The notes: generated from the letters alone by a model not told the origin. A DNA stretch of 64,000 bases from Candidatus Thalassospirochaeta sargassi (GCA_028532855.1 JAQQAL010000007.1:1-64000), one strand, 5' to 3'. Numbered from the stretch's first letter, positions 8,630 to 18,375 are shown. Translations and numbers: made by a program.

Positions 8630-9868
8630 TTATTTCCAGGATTCTTTAGCGCTCGCCTTCTTTCTGACTATGAAACCTTCTTCAACGGGTGCGTCGGTTG
8701 TGATTGTGTATTTTTTACCATGGTCTGCCTGCTCAACAGGCAGGCCGTCTTCATCGTAGACCATGTAATATTCGTCGGTTACAAACAAAATATCCGGTCC
8801 AATAAACTCAAGCGGCTCAGCCGGACGAATCTGATTTTTTACAATAAGTTCCCATTGGTTTTCAGCGATCTTTCTGCCTATCATCCCCATGAAAATGTAT
8901 TCACGCTGGTATGATTTCTCGGTAGGTGTTTCAATATCTTCCCTGCCGAAATAAAAGCCTGTTGAAAACTCCCGATGACTTACCTTTTCGAGTTCTTTCC
9001 TGAAACCGGAAAGTTCATCTGTTGAAACCGCCCCGCCTTCCAGCGCATCCACAGCCTTGCGGTAGGCCCTGGTAACAATAGATGTATAGTAAATTGATTT
9101 CATCCGGCCCTCGATTTTAAGTGAGTCAACTCCTGCATCTTTGAAGCCCTTAAGATGATCTATCATGCATATATCTTTGGATGAAAGAATGCTTGTGAAA
9201 CCGTCGCCTTCATAAACTGGATAATATTCCGCCGGGCGTTTGGCTTCTTCCAGGACGGTTCCGCCCTCCTGCAGCATGCGGTAGTCCCATCTGCACGAAT
9301 GCGAGCAGAGGCCCTGGTTGCCGCTGCGATCGGCCATCCATGAACTTAAAAAGCACCTTCCTGAGTATGCAAGACACATTGCGCCATGTACAAAACATTC
9401 AATCTCAACCTCGGGAACGGCAATCTTAATACGTTCAATTTCTTTGAGTGAGGTTTCACGTCCGAGAACAACTCTTGTAAATCCCATATCCCGATACATT
9501 TTGACTGCCTCTGAGTTAACACAGTTTGCCTGTGTGGATAGATGCAATTCTGTATTCGGAAAGCGTTTCTGAAGTTGGCGCACAATGCCTATGTCACTGA
9601 TGATGAATGCATCAAATGGATAGTTCGCAATATATTCGAGGTTTTCATCAAGCTTATCGAGGTCACCCTCGTGAAAATAAATATTCAAAGCTCCGTAGAG
9701 TTTTTTACCGCCCTTGATTTCGCGAATCAGCTTGTATTCTTCGTTCTTAAAGTTTTCAGCCTTTTGACGAAGAGAAAAATTTCTTATTCCGATATATGCC
9801 GCATCGGCACCGTAGATATATGCGTATTTTAGTTTTTCAACATTGCCTGCCGGGGAGAGAATTTCCAT
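8630..9868 (-). CDS. Peptidase U32 family protein (probable RNA hydroxylation factor)
   Basis: About 412 residues beginning MEILSPAGNVEKLK, as in the family. The U32 signature is clear: ECFVHGAMCLAYSGRCFLSS, then further cysteines in GLCSHSCRW, which in RlhA/TrhP-type members take part in prephenate-dependent hydroxylation of 23S rRNA or tRNA wobble uridine; a collagenase-like activity was the older assignment. Which RNA is the target cannot be told from sequence. An in-frame TTG at 9904 has a better-placed AGGAG, so a 12-residue longer form is possible. Cytoplasmic. Confidence 0.85.
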   Translation of the reverse strand: MEILSPAGNVEKLKYAYIYGADAAYIGIRNFSLRQKAENFKNEEYKLIREIKGGKKLYGALNIYFHEGDLDKLDENLEYIANYPFDAFIISDIGIVRQLQKRFPNTELHLSTQANCVNSEAVKMYRDMGFTRVVLGRETSLKEIERIKIAVPEVEIECFVHGAMCLAYSGRCFLSSWMADRSGNQGLCSHSCRWDYRMLQEGGTVLEEAKRPAEYYPVYEGDGFTSILSSKDICMIDHLKGFKDAGVDSLKIEGRMKSIYYTSIVTRAYRKAVDALEGGAVSTDELSGFRKELEKVSHREFSTGFYFGREDIETPTEKSYQREYIFMGMIGRKIAENQWELIVKNQIRPAEPLEFIGPDILFVTDEYYMVYDEDGLPVEQADHGKKYTITTDAPVEEGFIVRKKASAKESWK

Positions 9869-10026
9869 GAGGCGTAGAATAGCAGGAAAAACACGAAAAA
9901 TCAATCATTGAAACTCCTGCTCTGTATAAGAAAACAAAGGAAAGATTTTCCAGATAACGATTAGCCCAAATAGATAAAAATCAGCTATACAAAAGGTTCT
10001 CCATAAATTAGAATACTTTAAGAATT

Positions 10027-10929
10027 ATGCCTGATGTGAAAAAACAGCTTGCAATCATAATATTTTTATCATTACTCGCCGAATTTGCAGTTTTAGCCGA
10101 AACTATACCGGGGAAACAGGATTATCGTTATCAATGGCCTGTTTCCATATTTCCTGTAGAACAGCCCTATGGAAATGTTAAAAACATTATCGAGACCGCC
10201 TATACGATGGCGGATGATAACGGAAATCGTGAGTTCAAGTATGAGCTGATTCTCCGATATTCTGAAGATGGGCTTCTGATGGCCGAAGAGTATTATAATA
10301 AGGACGGCAGCCCCGGAAACAGTATAGAATACAGCTATGAGGATGGTCTCCTGGTTCTAAAAACCCAGCGTCACCCCGAGGTTATAAATCCCGATCGTGA
10401 AATCTTTACACACATGCCGGACGGTCGTATTATGATGGCTGAAAAAATATTTTCTACCGGAAATTATGGTTGGCGATTTCAGAACTCATACGATAACAAC
10501 GGCAGAATAATTCTCACAAGCAAATTTGACCGTTATTGGAAATGGAAACTTGTTTACAGCAGGATGTTCGGATATAACGAGCGGGGACTGCTTTCATCGA
10601 CTGAAGGCTTCGGAATGGAGTCTGAACTGCTCTGGCGGGATGAGTATTTCTATGATGATGAAGACAGGTTGGTTAAGTCGGTGAAGTATAATCCGCAGGA
10701 CGAACTAGTCGTCAGCATATTCAATGAATATGATGAACGCGGAAATTATACCAGACGTGAGTTTTTTGATGCTACCGATAGTTCCTTCGCTGTTTATTCA
10801 TACGGCTGGGATTATGATGATATGGGTAACTGGATAGCAAAGGTTATTGGACGCGAGGTGGAAGGCAGTAGATCGGCATACCTGGTACCTGATTCTATGA
10901 TTAGCCGGGTAATCGAATATTACGAATAA
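10027..10929 (+). CDS. Exported protein with YD/RHS-like repeats, unknown
   Basis: 300 residues with a signal peptide (hydrophobic residues 8-24, likely cut after VLAE). The rest is a chain of β-strand repeats with a Tyr-x-x-(Asn/Asp)-Gly pattern, for example SYDNNGRIIL, FGYNERGLLS, EYDERGNYTR and DYDDMGNW, similar in style to RHS/YD or MORN-type repeats. Such proteins are usually periplasmic or surface-exposed; no enzyme motif is visible. It is convergent with capA and overlaps its 3' end by 29 bases. Confidence 0.7.
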   Translation: MPDVKKQLAIIIFLSLLAEFAVLAETIPGKQDYRYQWPVSIFPVEQPYGNVKNIIETAYTMADDNGNREFKYELILRYSEDGLLMAEEYYNKDGSPGNSIEYSYEDGLLVLKTQRHPEVINPDREIFTHMPDGRIMMAEKIFSTGNYGWRFQNSYDNNGRIILTSKFDRYWKWKLVYSRMFGYNERGLLSSTEGFGMESELLWRDEYFYDDEDRLVKSVKYNPQDELVVSIFNEYDERGNYTRREFFDATDSSFAVYSYGWDYDDMGNWIAKVIGREVEGSRSAYLVPDSMISRVIEYYE

Positions 10930-12055
10930 AATAATCATGCATTAAAATGTAACGCTCAAGAAAGTAGGTCATCCATGGTTCGGGTACGGCCTGATGTGTC
11001 AGATCCTCAAGAGGGGTTATCACGACATCGCGGTTGGTTGTCATGATATTTGCGATAGGTATTGCCCTTATGTCTTCAAAAACAGGGTTTTCCCCGTCAA
11101 AGCTTATGTCTGCCTGAATTATTGCGGAATCGCCGGTATATGACCACTCCTCTTCCGGCAGTACCGGGTCGGCAATGCGGCCCTGACCCGAAATGAAGTT
11201 GCCCAGTGAATACATAATCAGACTGTTTCCGTTTTTATGTTCATACAATTCTACGGGCTGAATTACATGTGGATGATGTCCCCATATAATATCAACCCCG
11301 GCGGATGACAGGTTATGAAAAAGCTCCGTCTTCTTTTGTACTGGGGTGGTGTAGTATTCGCGGCCGCCGTGGTAGGCTAATACGAACAGATCATATTCAG
11401 AGACGATAGTAGATATCCACTCAACAAACTGTTCTGACTCTTCAGTATCTCTGAAATCTACCAGCAGCATATGTCCCGGTTCAGGCACAGTATTTGAGAA
11501 CTGTGAAACTGAAAGATATCCTATCTTCCAGCCGTTTTGATATATTGTAACCGGTTTAAAATCGATTTCCGGATTCTGTTTGGCTCCGGAGAAGTAAATC
11601 CGTCTGTTGTGTTCGAGCCGGTAGCGGTTAACCATGGAGTTGACAGCCTTGACTGTAGATTTAAGCCCTTGCGTTCCCTGATCACCGGTATGATTATTGG
11701 CGAGAGAAAGTACATCTACCCCTGCATCAATAGCGGCCATTACATATTCCGGATGAATGTTGAATACAGGATAACTTGCCTGTGGTATTTCGGGGTTTAC
11801 TGGAAACTCTACATTGCAGAATGTGAGGCTGTCGTTCATCATTATCTTTTCAATGTCGCGGTATATAAGCGAATAATCATCCATCGAATAATTAATGATG
11901 TGGGCCATCATATCCCCGGTGAAGCTTAAAACAAGCTCTTTTTTAACCGGCGGGGCACAGCTGGCGCATTTTTCGACTTCCTCGGCATTGAGAACCGGCG
12001 CAAAAGCTGCTAATGCTGTTAGAGTAGCAGTAAAAAGCCTAAAAAATCTTTTCAA
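10901..12055 (-). CDS. CapA-family (poly-γ-glutamate synthesis-type) metallophosphatase-like protein
   Basis: 384 residues, signal peptide at 1-24, then a CapA/PGA_cap domain: SFTGDMMAHI, FCNVEFPV, DVLSLANNHTGDQG, IWGHHPHVIQPVE and YSLGNFISG are the calcineurin-like metal-binding blocks. CapA proteins act at the envelope, classically with capB/C in polyglutamate capsule export; no capB or capC is here, so that role is unsupported. A CxxC (CASC, residue about 31) follows the signal peptide. The TTG start lies inside the 3' end of lon (17-base overlap), indicating translational coupling. Confidence 0.85.
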   Translation of the reverse strand: MKRFFRLFTATLTALAAFAPVLNAEEVEKCASCAPPVKKELVLSFTGDMMAHIINYSMDDYSLIYRDIEKIMMNDSLTFCNVEFPVNPEIPQASYPVFNIHPEYVMAAIDAGVDVLSLANNHTGDQGTQGLKSTVKAVNSMVNRYRLEHNRRIYFSGAKQNPEIDFKPVTIYQNGWKIGYLSVSQFSNTVPEPGHMLLVDFRDTEESEQFVEWISTIVSEYDLFVLAYHGGREYYTTPVQKKTELFHNLSSAGVDIIWGHHPHVIQPVELYEHKNGNSLIMYSLGNFISGQGRIADPVLPEEEWSYTGDSAIIQADISFDGENPVFEDIRAIPIANIMTTNRDVVITPLEDLTHQAVPEPWMTYFLERYILMHDYFIRNIRLPG

Positions 12056-14378
12056 TTACTTCTTCCATTGTTTCCACCGGGTGAAAACTGATCCCTTTCT
12101 TTATGTGATCAGGAATCTCGGCGAGATCCCTCTCGTTTGCCTTCGGGATAAGTATTGTTTTTATGCCGGCACGGCGGGCGGCTATAGTCTTTTCTTTAAG
12201 GCCGCCTATGGGCAGAACTTTGCCTATGAGGGACATTTCTCCTGTCATGGCGAGTTTTTTTCTGAGCATTTTACCGGTGGCGAGCGAGAGAAGGGCGGAG
12301 GCCATTGTTATGCCGGCCGACGGACCGTCCTTTGGGGTGGCGCCTTCGGGAATATGCAGATGTATCATGTTCTGTGAAAAGTAATCGGCGGAGACGCCAT
12401 ACTTCCGGGCAATATGGCGAACATAGGTGTATGCTATGCCGGCTGACTCCTGCATTACCTTGCCCATCTGTCCTGTGAGCTTTATACCTTCCTTTCCCGG
12501 GACGTTGATAGCCTCGATGAATAAGGTGTCGCCGCCGAAGTTGGTCCATGCGAGTCCGATTGCTGTCCCCGGTTGTGAGACGACCTTCACCTCGTCTTCC
12601 CGGAATACAGGTTTGCCGAGGTATTCTTCAAGGTTCTCCGGTTCAATCTGGAATGGTGCCTTCTCTTTTTCGAGGACCACCTTACGGGCTATCTTTCGAT
12701 GTATCTTATCAAGAGCCTTTTCATAGTTTCTCATGCCGGCCTCGCGTGCATAGTTCACGGCGATGGCAGAGAGCGCTTTCGCGCTGTATTTAACATCCTT
12801 TCGCTTAAGACCCGTTTTCTGTATAGATTTGGGTATTAGATATTTCTTTGCGATAGTAGTCTTTTCTTTTTCAATATAACCCGAGAGCCTGATAATCTCC
12901 ATTCGATCAAGCAGGGGTCTTGGAATGGTATCCAGAGTATTCGCTGTGGCAATAAACAGGATATTGGAAATATCAAACGGCAGATCAAGGTAGTGATCCC
13001 TGAAGGCAATATTCTGTTCAGGATCAAGAACCTCGAGGAGTGCTGAGGACGGGTCGCCCTGGTAGGATGCGCCCATCTTGTCTATTTCGTCAATCATGAA
13101 TACAGGGTTGCTTGTTTTTACTATTTTAAGCCCCTGTATTACCTTTCCGGGCATTGCCCCGACATAGGTTCTCCTGTGTCCCTTTATTTCAGCTTCATCA
13201 CGCATACCACCTACACTGAAGCGGAAAAACTCTTTGTTCAGAGCGGATGCAATCGATTTACCAATCGATGTTTTACCTACACCCGGAGCCCCGACAAGGC
13301 ATATTATTGAACCCTTGTTGTCTTTTTTGAGTTTACGTACTGCGAGATATTCAAGAATTCGCTCTTTAACATCTTCAAGACCGTAGTGATCACGATCAAG
13401 TATGGCCGCGGCCTCTTTCATGTCGTATTCTTCGGGTTCCGGGGCATGCCAGGGGAGCGACACTATAGTATCGAGATAATTTCTGGTTACGACAAACTCG
13501 GAAGAGTTCGGATCCATCAGTTTAAACTTCTCGAGCTCCTGTTCAACCTGTTCCTTTATCTCTCCGGTAAAGCTGAACTTTTCAATAGCTTCTGAAAAGC
13601 GAAGATATTCACCGCTTTTAGCATCGACGGGCATGCCCAGTTCCTGTTTAATTGCCTTGAGTTCCTCTTTCAGGAAATATTCACGCTGATTTTTTTCAAT
13701 TTTTTCATTAATTTGATTCTGAATCTTTCGCTGAATCTTCATCAGTTCCTGTTCTTTCTTTATATACACAAGAACCGATTCGAGTCTTTTCTGGACATCG
13801 AGTGTTTCAAGAATTTTCTGCTGGTCATCCCTGTCTATATTCAGGATGGAACTGAAAAAATCAGCAATTTTTCCGGGCTGATCAATATTAACCATAGACA
13901 GTCTCATTTCTTCGGAGAAAAGAGGGTTGTCTTCAGACAGCTGTTTCATTTCGCTTATGATTGAACGGGTCAGTGCTTTGACTTCGATTGTGTCAACATT
14001 CTCATCATCAAGATAATCCACAGCAGCAAGGTAGGGCGTTTTTTCCGAGAGGTACTTCTTTACCTTGAATCTCTTCAGGGTCGATATGAATACATTTATT
14101 CCGCCGTCGGGCAGGTTTATTTTTTTTACAATTTTCCCTACTGTTCCGACTCTATGAAGATCGTCCACAGAAGGGGCTTCATTTTCCTCATCCTTAATCC
14201 TCAGAAGTCCAATAAGGCTGTTTTCGGACAAACTCTGATCGATAACGGCGATATCCTGTTCGGATTCTATCATCATTGGTGTGAAAATTCCCGGGAACAC
14301 CGGTTTTCCCATTGTCGGTATAACAAACAACCGGTTTGGGAGTAATTGATCTGCAGGTACAATCTGTTTATCTGGCAT
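12039..14378 (-). CDS. lon: ATP-dependent protease La
   Basis: 779 residues, almost exactly the E. coli length. N-terminal LAN domain (residues 10-210), a long coiled coil around 215-260, the AAA+ module with Walker A GAPGVGKTS (about 361) and Walker B VFMIDEIDK, and the C-terminal peptidase with Ser about 685 in TPKDGPSAG and Lys about 728 in LKEKTIAARR. Lon degrades misfolded and regulatory proteins in the cytoplasm. It is the first gene before capA, which it overlaps. A promoter with a palindrome over its -35 element lies in the divergent region with recO. Confidence 0.98.
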   Translation of the reverse strand: MPDKQIVPADQLLPNRLFVIPTMGKPVFPGIFTPMMIESEQDIAVIDQSLSENSLIGLLRIKDEENEAPSVDDLHRVGTVGKIVKKINLPDGGINVFISTLKRFKVKKYLSEKTPYLAAVDYLDDENVDTIEVKALTRSIISEMKQLSEDNPLFSEEMRLSMVNIDQPGKIADFFSSILNIDRDDQQKILETLDVQKRLESVLVYIKKEQELMKIQRKIQNQINEKIEKNQREYFLKEELKAIKQELGMPVDAKSGEYLRFSEAIEKFSFTGEIKEQVEQELEKFKLMDPNSSEFVVTRNYLDTIVSLPWHAPEPEEYDMKEAAAILDRDHYGLEDVKERILEYLAVRKLKKDNKGSIICLVGAPGVGKTSIGKSIASALNKEFFRFSVGGMRDEAEIKGHRRTYVGAMPGKVIQGLKIVKTSNPVFMIDEIDKMGASYQGDPSSALLEVLDPEQNIAFRDHYLDLPFDISNILFIATANTLDTIPRPLLDRMEIIRLSGYIEKEKTTIAKKYLIPKSIQKTGLKRKDVKYSAKALSAIAVNYAREAGMRNYEKALDKIHRKIARKVVLEKEKAPFQIEPENLEEYLGKPVFREDEVKVVSQPGTAIGLAWTNFGGDTLFIEAINVPGKEGIKLTGQMGKVMQESAGIAYTYVRHIARKYGVSADYFSQNMIHLHIPEGATPKDGPSAGITMASALLSLATGKMLRKKLAMTGEMSLIGKVLPIGGLKEKTIAARRAGIKTILIPKANERDLAEIPDHIKKGISFHPVETMEEVIEKIF

Positions 14379-14413
14379 AACTCATCCTGTAAAAGTTTTC
14401 TGCTTGTAATTAA

Positions 14414-14446
14414 ATTATACAGCATAATGAATTGTAGTAAACTACA
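14414..14446 (-). promoter_or_regulatory. lon promoter with palindromic operator candidate
   Basis: On the minus strand, TTTACT (14441-14436), a 16-base spacer and TATAAT (14419-14414) form a sigma-70-type promoter 36 bases before lon. The perfect 14-base palindrome TGTAGTAAACTACA (14433-14446) covers the -35 element, a typical repressor position. It also lies in the shared upstream region of recO. Confidence 0.55.
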
Positions 14447-14504
14447 CTAGTTAAAATATCTAAAAAAAATCCAAAAGGCGAGTAAAATCCGATTAAAAAT
14501 GGGG

Positions 14505-14510
14505 TATAAT
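14505..14510 (+). promoter_or_regulatory. Possible recO -10 element
   Basis: TATAAT ends 8 bases before the recO ATG, so a transcript from it would have almost no leader. No good -35 hexamer is seen 16-18 bases upstream, and no ribosome binding site precedes the ATG. Confidence 0.4.
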
Positions 14511-14518
14511 GGAAACAG

Positions 14519-15349
14519 ATGAATCGTAACTACACTACTGAAGCCGTTGTCCTGAAAACCAGAAGATTTGGAGATTTTCATAAATCGGTAATTATTCTCA
14601 GTCCCGAGTTCGGAATAATCGAAGCCACTGCGCATGGTGCTTACAAGGGCAGGAGCCGTTTAAGCAGTATAACTGATCCTTTCTGTGTTTCTGTTTTTGA
14701 TTTGTATCATAATCCTGTGAAGGATGTATGGAAGATAAATGGATGTGAATCCAGGGTGATAAACAGCAGAATAAGAGAGAATTTACACGCGATGTATAAC
14801 GCTTCGTTCTGGTCTGAGCTGATTTTGAAGAGCCATGCCTCGGGAGCTGATTTCAGAAATGTCTATCCTCTGTATACTGACGCTCTTGACTTCCTTGAAA
14901 AAAATAATAATCGCGGAACATCTGCGACAATCCATTTTCTGTACAGATTTCTGATCAACTCAGGTTTCATAACGGACTTTACTGAATGTGGTCACTGCGG
15001 AGCTGCCTTAGGCAGTGGAGCAGCCTCGGCTGAGCCGCAGGCGAGGCGCAGAGACAGCGGAGCTGCCTTAGGCAGTGGAGCTGGAAGCAGAGGAGGTACG
15101 TTATCGTTTTCGCCGGTCGAAGGCTGTTTCTTGTGTCCATCCTGCGGTTCAACGGGGCTGCCCTGTCTCAGCTACGAAGACGCGCTCTATCTGCAGGATT
15201 CATTATCACTTCACCTTGCAGAAGCGGCCGGAAAAAGGTTAGATTTACGTACTGAAAAAGAAATTAGAAATATGTTGTTGGCTGTGTTGAAGAGTATTAT
15301 CGATACACCGCTGAACACCCTGGATTATATAGATTATGGTATGGAATAA
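14519..15349 (+). CDS. recO: DNA repair protein RecO
   Basis: 276 residues. N-terminal OB fold (residues 1-80: TTEAVVLKTRRFGDFHKSV, AHGAYKGRS), helical C-terminal domain and a zinc-finger-type Cys pair set (CGHCG ... CFLCPSCG). RecO loads RecA on SSB-coated single strands with RecR. The zinc loop is interrupted by about 35 low-complexity residues (AALGSGA twice) encoded by a GC-rich palindromic repeat; RecO proteins normally have a short loop here. recJ begins 14 bases before its stop, so the two repair genes are translationally coupled. Confidence 0.9.
   Translation: MNRNYTTEAVVLKTRRFGDFHKSVIILSPEFGIIEATAHGAYKGRSRLSSITDPFCVSVFDLYHNPVKDVWKINGCESRVINSRIRENLHAMYNASFWSELILKSHASGADFRNVYPLYTDALDFLEKNNNRGTSATIHFLYRFLINSGFITDFTECGHCGAALGSGAASAEPQARRRDSGAALGSGAGSRGGTLSFSPVEGCFLCPSCGSTGLPCLSYEDALYLQDSLSLHLAEAAGKRLDLRTEKEIRNMLLAVLKSIIDTPLNTLDYIDYGME
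14997..15081. repeat. Palindrome-rich GC insert within recO
   Basis: A 25-base direct repeat (14997-15021 and 15057-15081), spaced exactly 60 bases, each copy holding the inverted repeat CTGCCTTAGGCAG. Between the copies is another inverted repeat (GCCTCG/CGAGGC around GGCTGAGCC). The stretch is in frame and clearly more GC-rich than the rest of the gene. Confidence 0.85.
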
Positions 15350-17444
15350 AAAAAACATCAGCGCCGATAAGGTTCGTGAAATATCAGGCCGGTTCGGCAT
15401 AGATCTGCTTCCTGCGTCAATTTTCGTCAGGCGGGGAATAACGGATTTTACAAAATTAAAATTCTATCTTGAAGATGATCTTCAGTATCTTCACAGTCCA
15501 TTCAATTTTGAAGAAATGGAAGAGATTATAGACAGGATAAAACTTGCCGCGTCAGAGGGCGAGAAGGTAAAGATCTTCGGAGACAGGGATGTCGACGGAA
15601 TTACCTCGACAGTCCTGCTCTATAATGAGCTTACGTCCATGGGTATCGAAGCAAGCTGGCGTCTCCCTGAGGGAGATGATCCCTATGGACTCACAATCCA
15701 GGCGGTTGATGAGTTTCGGGAAGTCGACGGAAGTCTGCTGATTACCGTTGACTGTGGTATATCGAATTATAATGAAATCAAGCATGCTGCTGACCTTGGA
15801 ATAGATACGATTGTTATAGACCATCATAACAGCCCGGAGGTTCTTCCGCCGGCTTACGGTATTATAAACCCGAAGATGGAAGACAGTTGTTATCCTTTTA
15901 TGCATCTCGCAGGCTGTGGTGTTGTTTCAAAGGTAGTCTGGGCATTACGTTTTTCAAGGCTCGATTTGTACAACCAGGAATTCTGCATGCTGAATATAAG
16001 ACCCGGGAATGAGTCTTACATCCTGGAAGCGGTCAGGGTGAAGAATCTTGTAGCCGGAGAGCGGATAACCGAAACCCTGGTGCCCGGCATGGTCGATCTG
16101 GCCAATTCCAGGCTGCTCGATTTTCTTCAGCTGCAGATAATTGTATATGATGCAGAACCGCAGAAGAAGATGCTTCAGCGGATATTTGGAAACAATACAG
16201 ATATTCACCTTGTTGATGCAGCGCCTGAAATATGGAAGGTGTTTCCATCGCTTCAGGGCAAGAGCCTTTTGAAGATGCGCGACGGCAGCAGGATGGTTAA
16301 ATACAGCCAGGATTCGCCGGGAGAGGTAGATGTCTTTCTGAATCTGTTTGCTGCTTTTATCTATAAGCGTGAAGAGAGTCTTTCCAGCGGATTTGAAAAA
16401 GAGCTTGATCTTGTAGCCCTGGGTACTATCGCAGACCTGATGCCCCTTGAGGATGAAAACAGAATTATCGTTAAACGCGGTATGCAGCAGATTATGAAAA
16501 CGCAGAGGCCGGGCTTAAGAACCCTCTTGGCTTCAAGGAATCTTCTTGCAAAAACACTGAGTACGACCGACATCGGCTGGCAGCTTACTCCGACTATTAA
16601 CGCCACCGGGCGAATGGGTGTGCCTTCAAAGGCTGTTGAACTTCTGCTTGGTACTGATGCTGAGGAGATAAACAGACTTACTGAAGAGGTAGGAAGTCTC
16701 AACCGGAAACGGAAAAAACTTGGCGAAGATGTTTGGGCTAAGGTTCTCCCCTCAGCCAAGCGAAGTTATCAGGATCTTGAGGCCAAGCTGGTTATAGTTG
16801 CCGATAAGTCGATGAACCGCGGAATAACCGGGATAATTGCTTCAAGACTTGCAAGTTTTTTCGGTGTACCGGCTATTGCAGTTTCAATTATGGATGATAA
16901 GGCTGTAGGCTCGGTCCGCAGTGCCATGCAGATAAATGTAAAGGATTTTATTGCCGGTGCTTCTGATCTGTTCATCGACTATGGCGGACATGATTTCGCC
17001 GCGGGGTTCAGCCTTAAACTGTCGAAGTTCGCTGAGTTTACAGCGAGGATAGAGCAGCTGGCTCCTAAGCTGAAGGGCGCTGATACGGCTGAGGCTTCGA
17101 TAAAGATAGATGCTGAACTTCCTCCCTCCTATCTGAACCCCGACCTTATTAAAACAGTCGAGATGTTTGAACCCTACGGCGAGAACAATCCTCCGCTCAT
17201 ATTTCTTTCGCGCGGTGTGACAATTGAAAGCATGGAGCTGATGGGGAAGTCTGAACAGAAGCACCTGCGCCTGCTTTTCGCCGCCGGCAAATATAAATGG
17301 CCGGCAGTATACTGGAATGCCGCCGACAGGGCCAACAGGGATTTCAGCCGTGGAGATAAAGTAGACATTGTTTTTCGCCTCGGAAGAAATTATTTCATGA
17401 ATAAGGAAAGCCTTCAACTTACTGTTTTGGATCTTGAAAAATGA
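15336..17444 (+). CDS. recJ: Single-stranded-DNA-specific exonuclease RecJ
   Basis: 702 residues, longer than E. coli RecJ (577). DHH phosphoesterase core: FGDRDVDGITS (about residue 82), ITVDCGISNYNE, VIDHHNSPE (about 160) and the HLAGCGVVSK block; the DHHA1 domain carries DYGGHDFAAGFSL (about 548); a C-terminal OB fold follows. RecJ degrades single strands 5' to 3' in recombination and mismatch repair. About 100 extra residues between the DHH and DHHA1 parts (about 210-340) account for the greater length. Overlaps recO by 14 bases and the next gene by 4 (ATGA). Confidence 0.95.
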   Translation: MVWNKKNISADKVREISGRFGIDLLPASIFVRRGITDFTKLKFYLEDDLQYLHSPFNFEEMEEIIDRIKLAASEGEKVKIFGDRDVDGITSTVLLYNELTSMGIEASWRLPEGDDPYGLTIQAVDEFREVDGSLLITVDCGISNYNEIKHAADLGIDTIVIDHHNSPEVLPPAYGIINPKMEDSCYPFMHLAGCGVVSKVVWALRFSRLDLYNQEFCMLNIRPGNESYILEAVRVKNLVAGERITETLVPGMVDLANSRLLDFLQLQIIVYDAEPQKKMLQRIFGNNTDIHLVDAAPEIWKVFPSLQGKSLLKMRDGSRMVKYSQDSPGEVDVFLNLFAAFIYKREESLSSGFEKELDLVALGTIADLMPLEDENRIIVKRGMQQIMKTQRPGLRTLLASRNLLAKTLSTTDIGWQLTPTINATGRMGVPSKAVELLLGTDAEEINRLTEEVGSLNRKRKKLGEDVWAKVLPSAKRSYQDLEAKLVIVADKSMNRGITGIIASRLASFFGVPAIAVSIMDDKAVGSVRSAMQINVKDFIAGASDLFIDYGGHDFAAGFSLKLSKFAEFTARIEQLAPKLKGADTAEASIKIDAELPPSYLNPDLIKTVEMFEPYGENNPPLIFLSRGVTIESMELMGKSEQKHLRLLFAAGKYKWPAVYWNAADRANRDFSRGDKVDIVFRLGRNYFMNKESLQLTVLDLEK

Positions 17445-18364
17445 TGAAAAAAATATTTTTTATATTTCTATTCATGGCGGCTGCTGTTGTTGCTGTTTTT
17501 CCGTTTGTGCTGCATGTGCCGGCTGAATCAGTCCAGGGCGGGGTGATAACAGTCTTAATTGAGGATGCCCTGCCCGGTGAAGCCTTTGAGTTTGAGCTTG
17601 TTCAGGGCGATGATGTTCATTCAAGAACGAATGCATTCCAAACTGATGTGTCGGTTGAGGACCTGTTTGTCGGCCTATTGGGGGTGCCGTCAACGCTTAG
17701 ACCAGGAGCGTGCAGGGTGAGCGCTGTTTCTGCCGATGGTGAGGTTCATAGCTCCGTTATCAGGATCGTACAGAAAACCTTCATAAGCGAAGATATTCCA
17801 TTAAGTCGATCAATGTCGAGCCTGAGACAGTCAGATGATATCAGAAAGGCTGAACAGTGGCGCAATTTGCTGGTTATACTGAAAACCGCAGACAGTGAGC
17901 ATGTATTCGAGGATGGCGGGCTTGATTTGCCCGTTAAAGATTATCTAAGAACATCATCATTTTATGGCGATAGAAGACGTTTTGTCTATGATGACGGGAC
18001 AACGGCGCGCTCAATTCATAATGGAATCGATTATTCAGCAGAACCAGGTACCCCTATCTATGCTGCAGGGAGAGGGCGTATTGCGTTTTCCGGGGAGAGA
18101 ATTATCTCCGGGCATACGGTTGTTATAGAGCATCTGCCGGGGGTATATTCGCTTTACTATCACATGAACAGCAGGACTGTAGATGAAAACGAAATGATAG
18201 AAGCCGGCGGTTTGATTGGTACCGTAGGTGCAACCGGGCTTGCTACAGGTGCGCATCTTCACTGGGAGGTTCGTGTTGGAGGTGTTGCAGTGGATCCGGA
18301 GCCGTTAATGACTGGCGACATCATTGACAAAGACTTTATTTTAAGTAATATAGAGGAACAATAA
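17441..18364 (+). CDS. M23 (LytM-type) peptidase, membrane-anchored or secreted
   Basis: 307 residues: hydrophobic N terminus (residues 4-22, signal anchor or signal peptide), a β-rich region (25-115), a short helical linker, then the M23 fold. Zinc ligands are visible as HNGIDYS (His and Asp near 193-197) and HLHWE (about 270), with the GxxG core [19 protein letters not shown]. Both catalytic sets are present, so it is likely an active peptidoglycan endopeptidase in the periplasm rather than a degenerate activator. Coupled to recJ by ATGA overlap; rpsU follows 11 bases later. Confidence 0.92.
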   Translation: MMKKIFFIFLFMAAAVVAVFPFVLHVPAESVQGGVITVLIEDALPGEAFEFELVQGDDVHSRTNAFQTDVSVEDLFVGLLGVPSTLRPGACRVSAVSADGEVHSSVIRIVQKTFISEDIPLSRSMSSLRQSDDIRKAEQWRNLLVILKTADSEHVFEDGGLDLPVKDYLRTSSFYGDRRRFVYDDGTTARSIHNGIDYSAEPGTPIYAAGRGRIAFSGERIISGHTVVIEHLPGVYSLYYHMNSRTVDENEMIEAGGLIGTVGATGLATGAHLHWEVRVGGVAVDPEPLMTGDIIDKDFILSNIEEQ

Positions 18365-18375
18365 ACACAAAGGGG

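Noticed and set aside
10901-12055. Capsule operon
   Set aside because: capA-type gene stands without capB or capC and is coupled to lon instead.
11895-12377. 160-residue frame on the plus strand across the lon/capA junction
   Set aside because: Antisense to two well-supported genes, no ribosome binding site, no recognisable protein.
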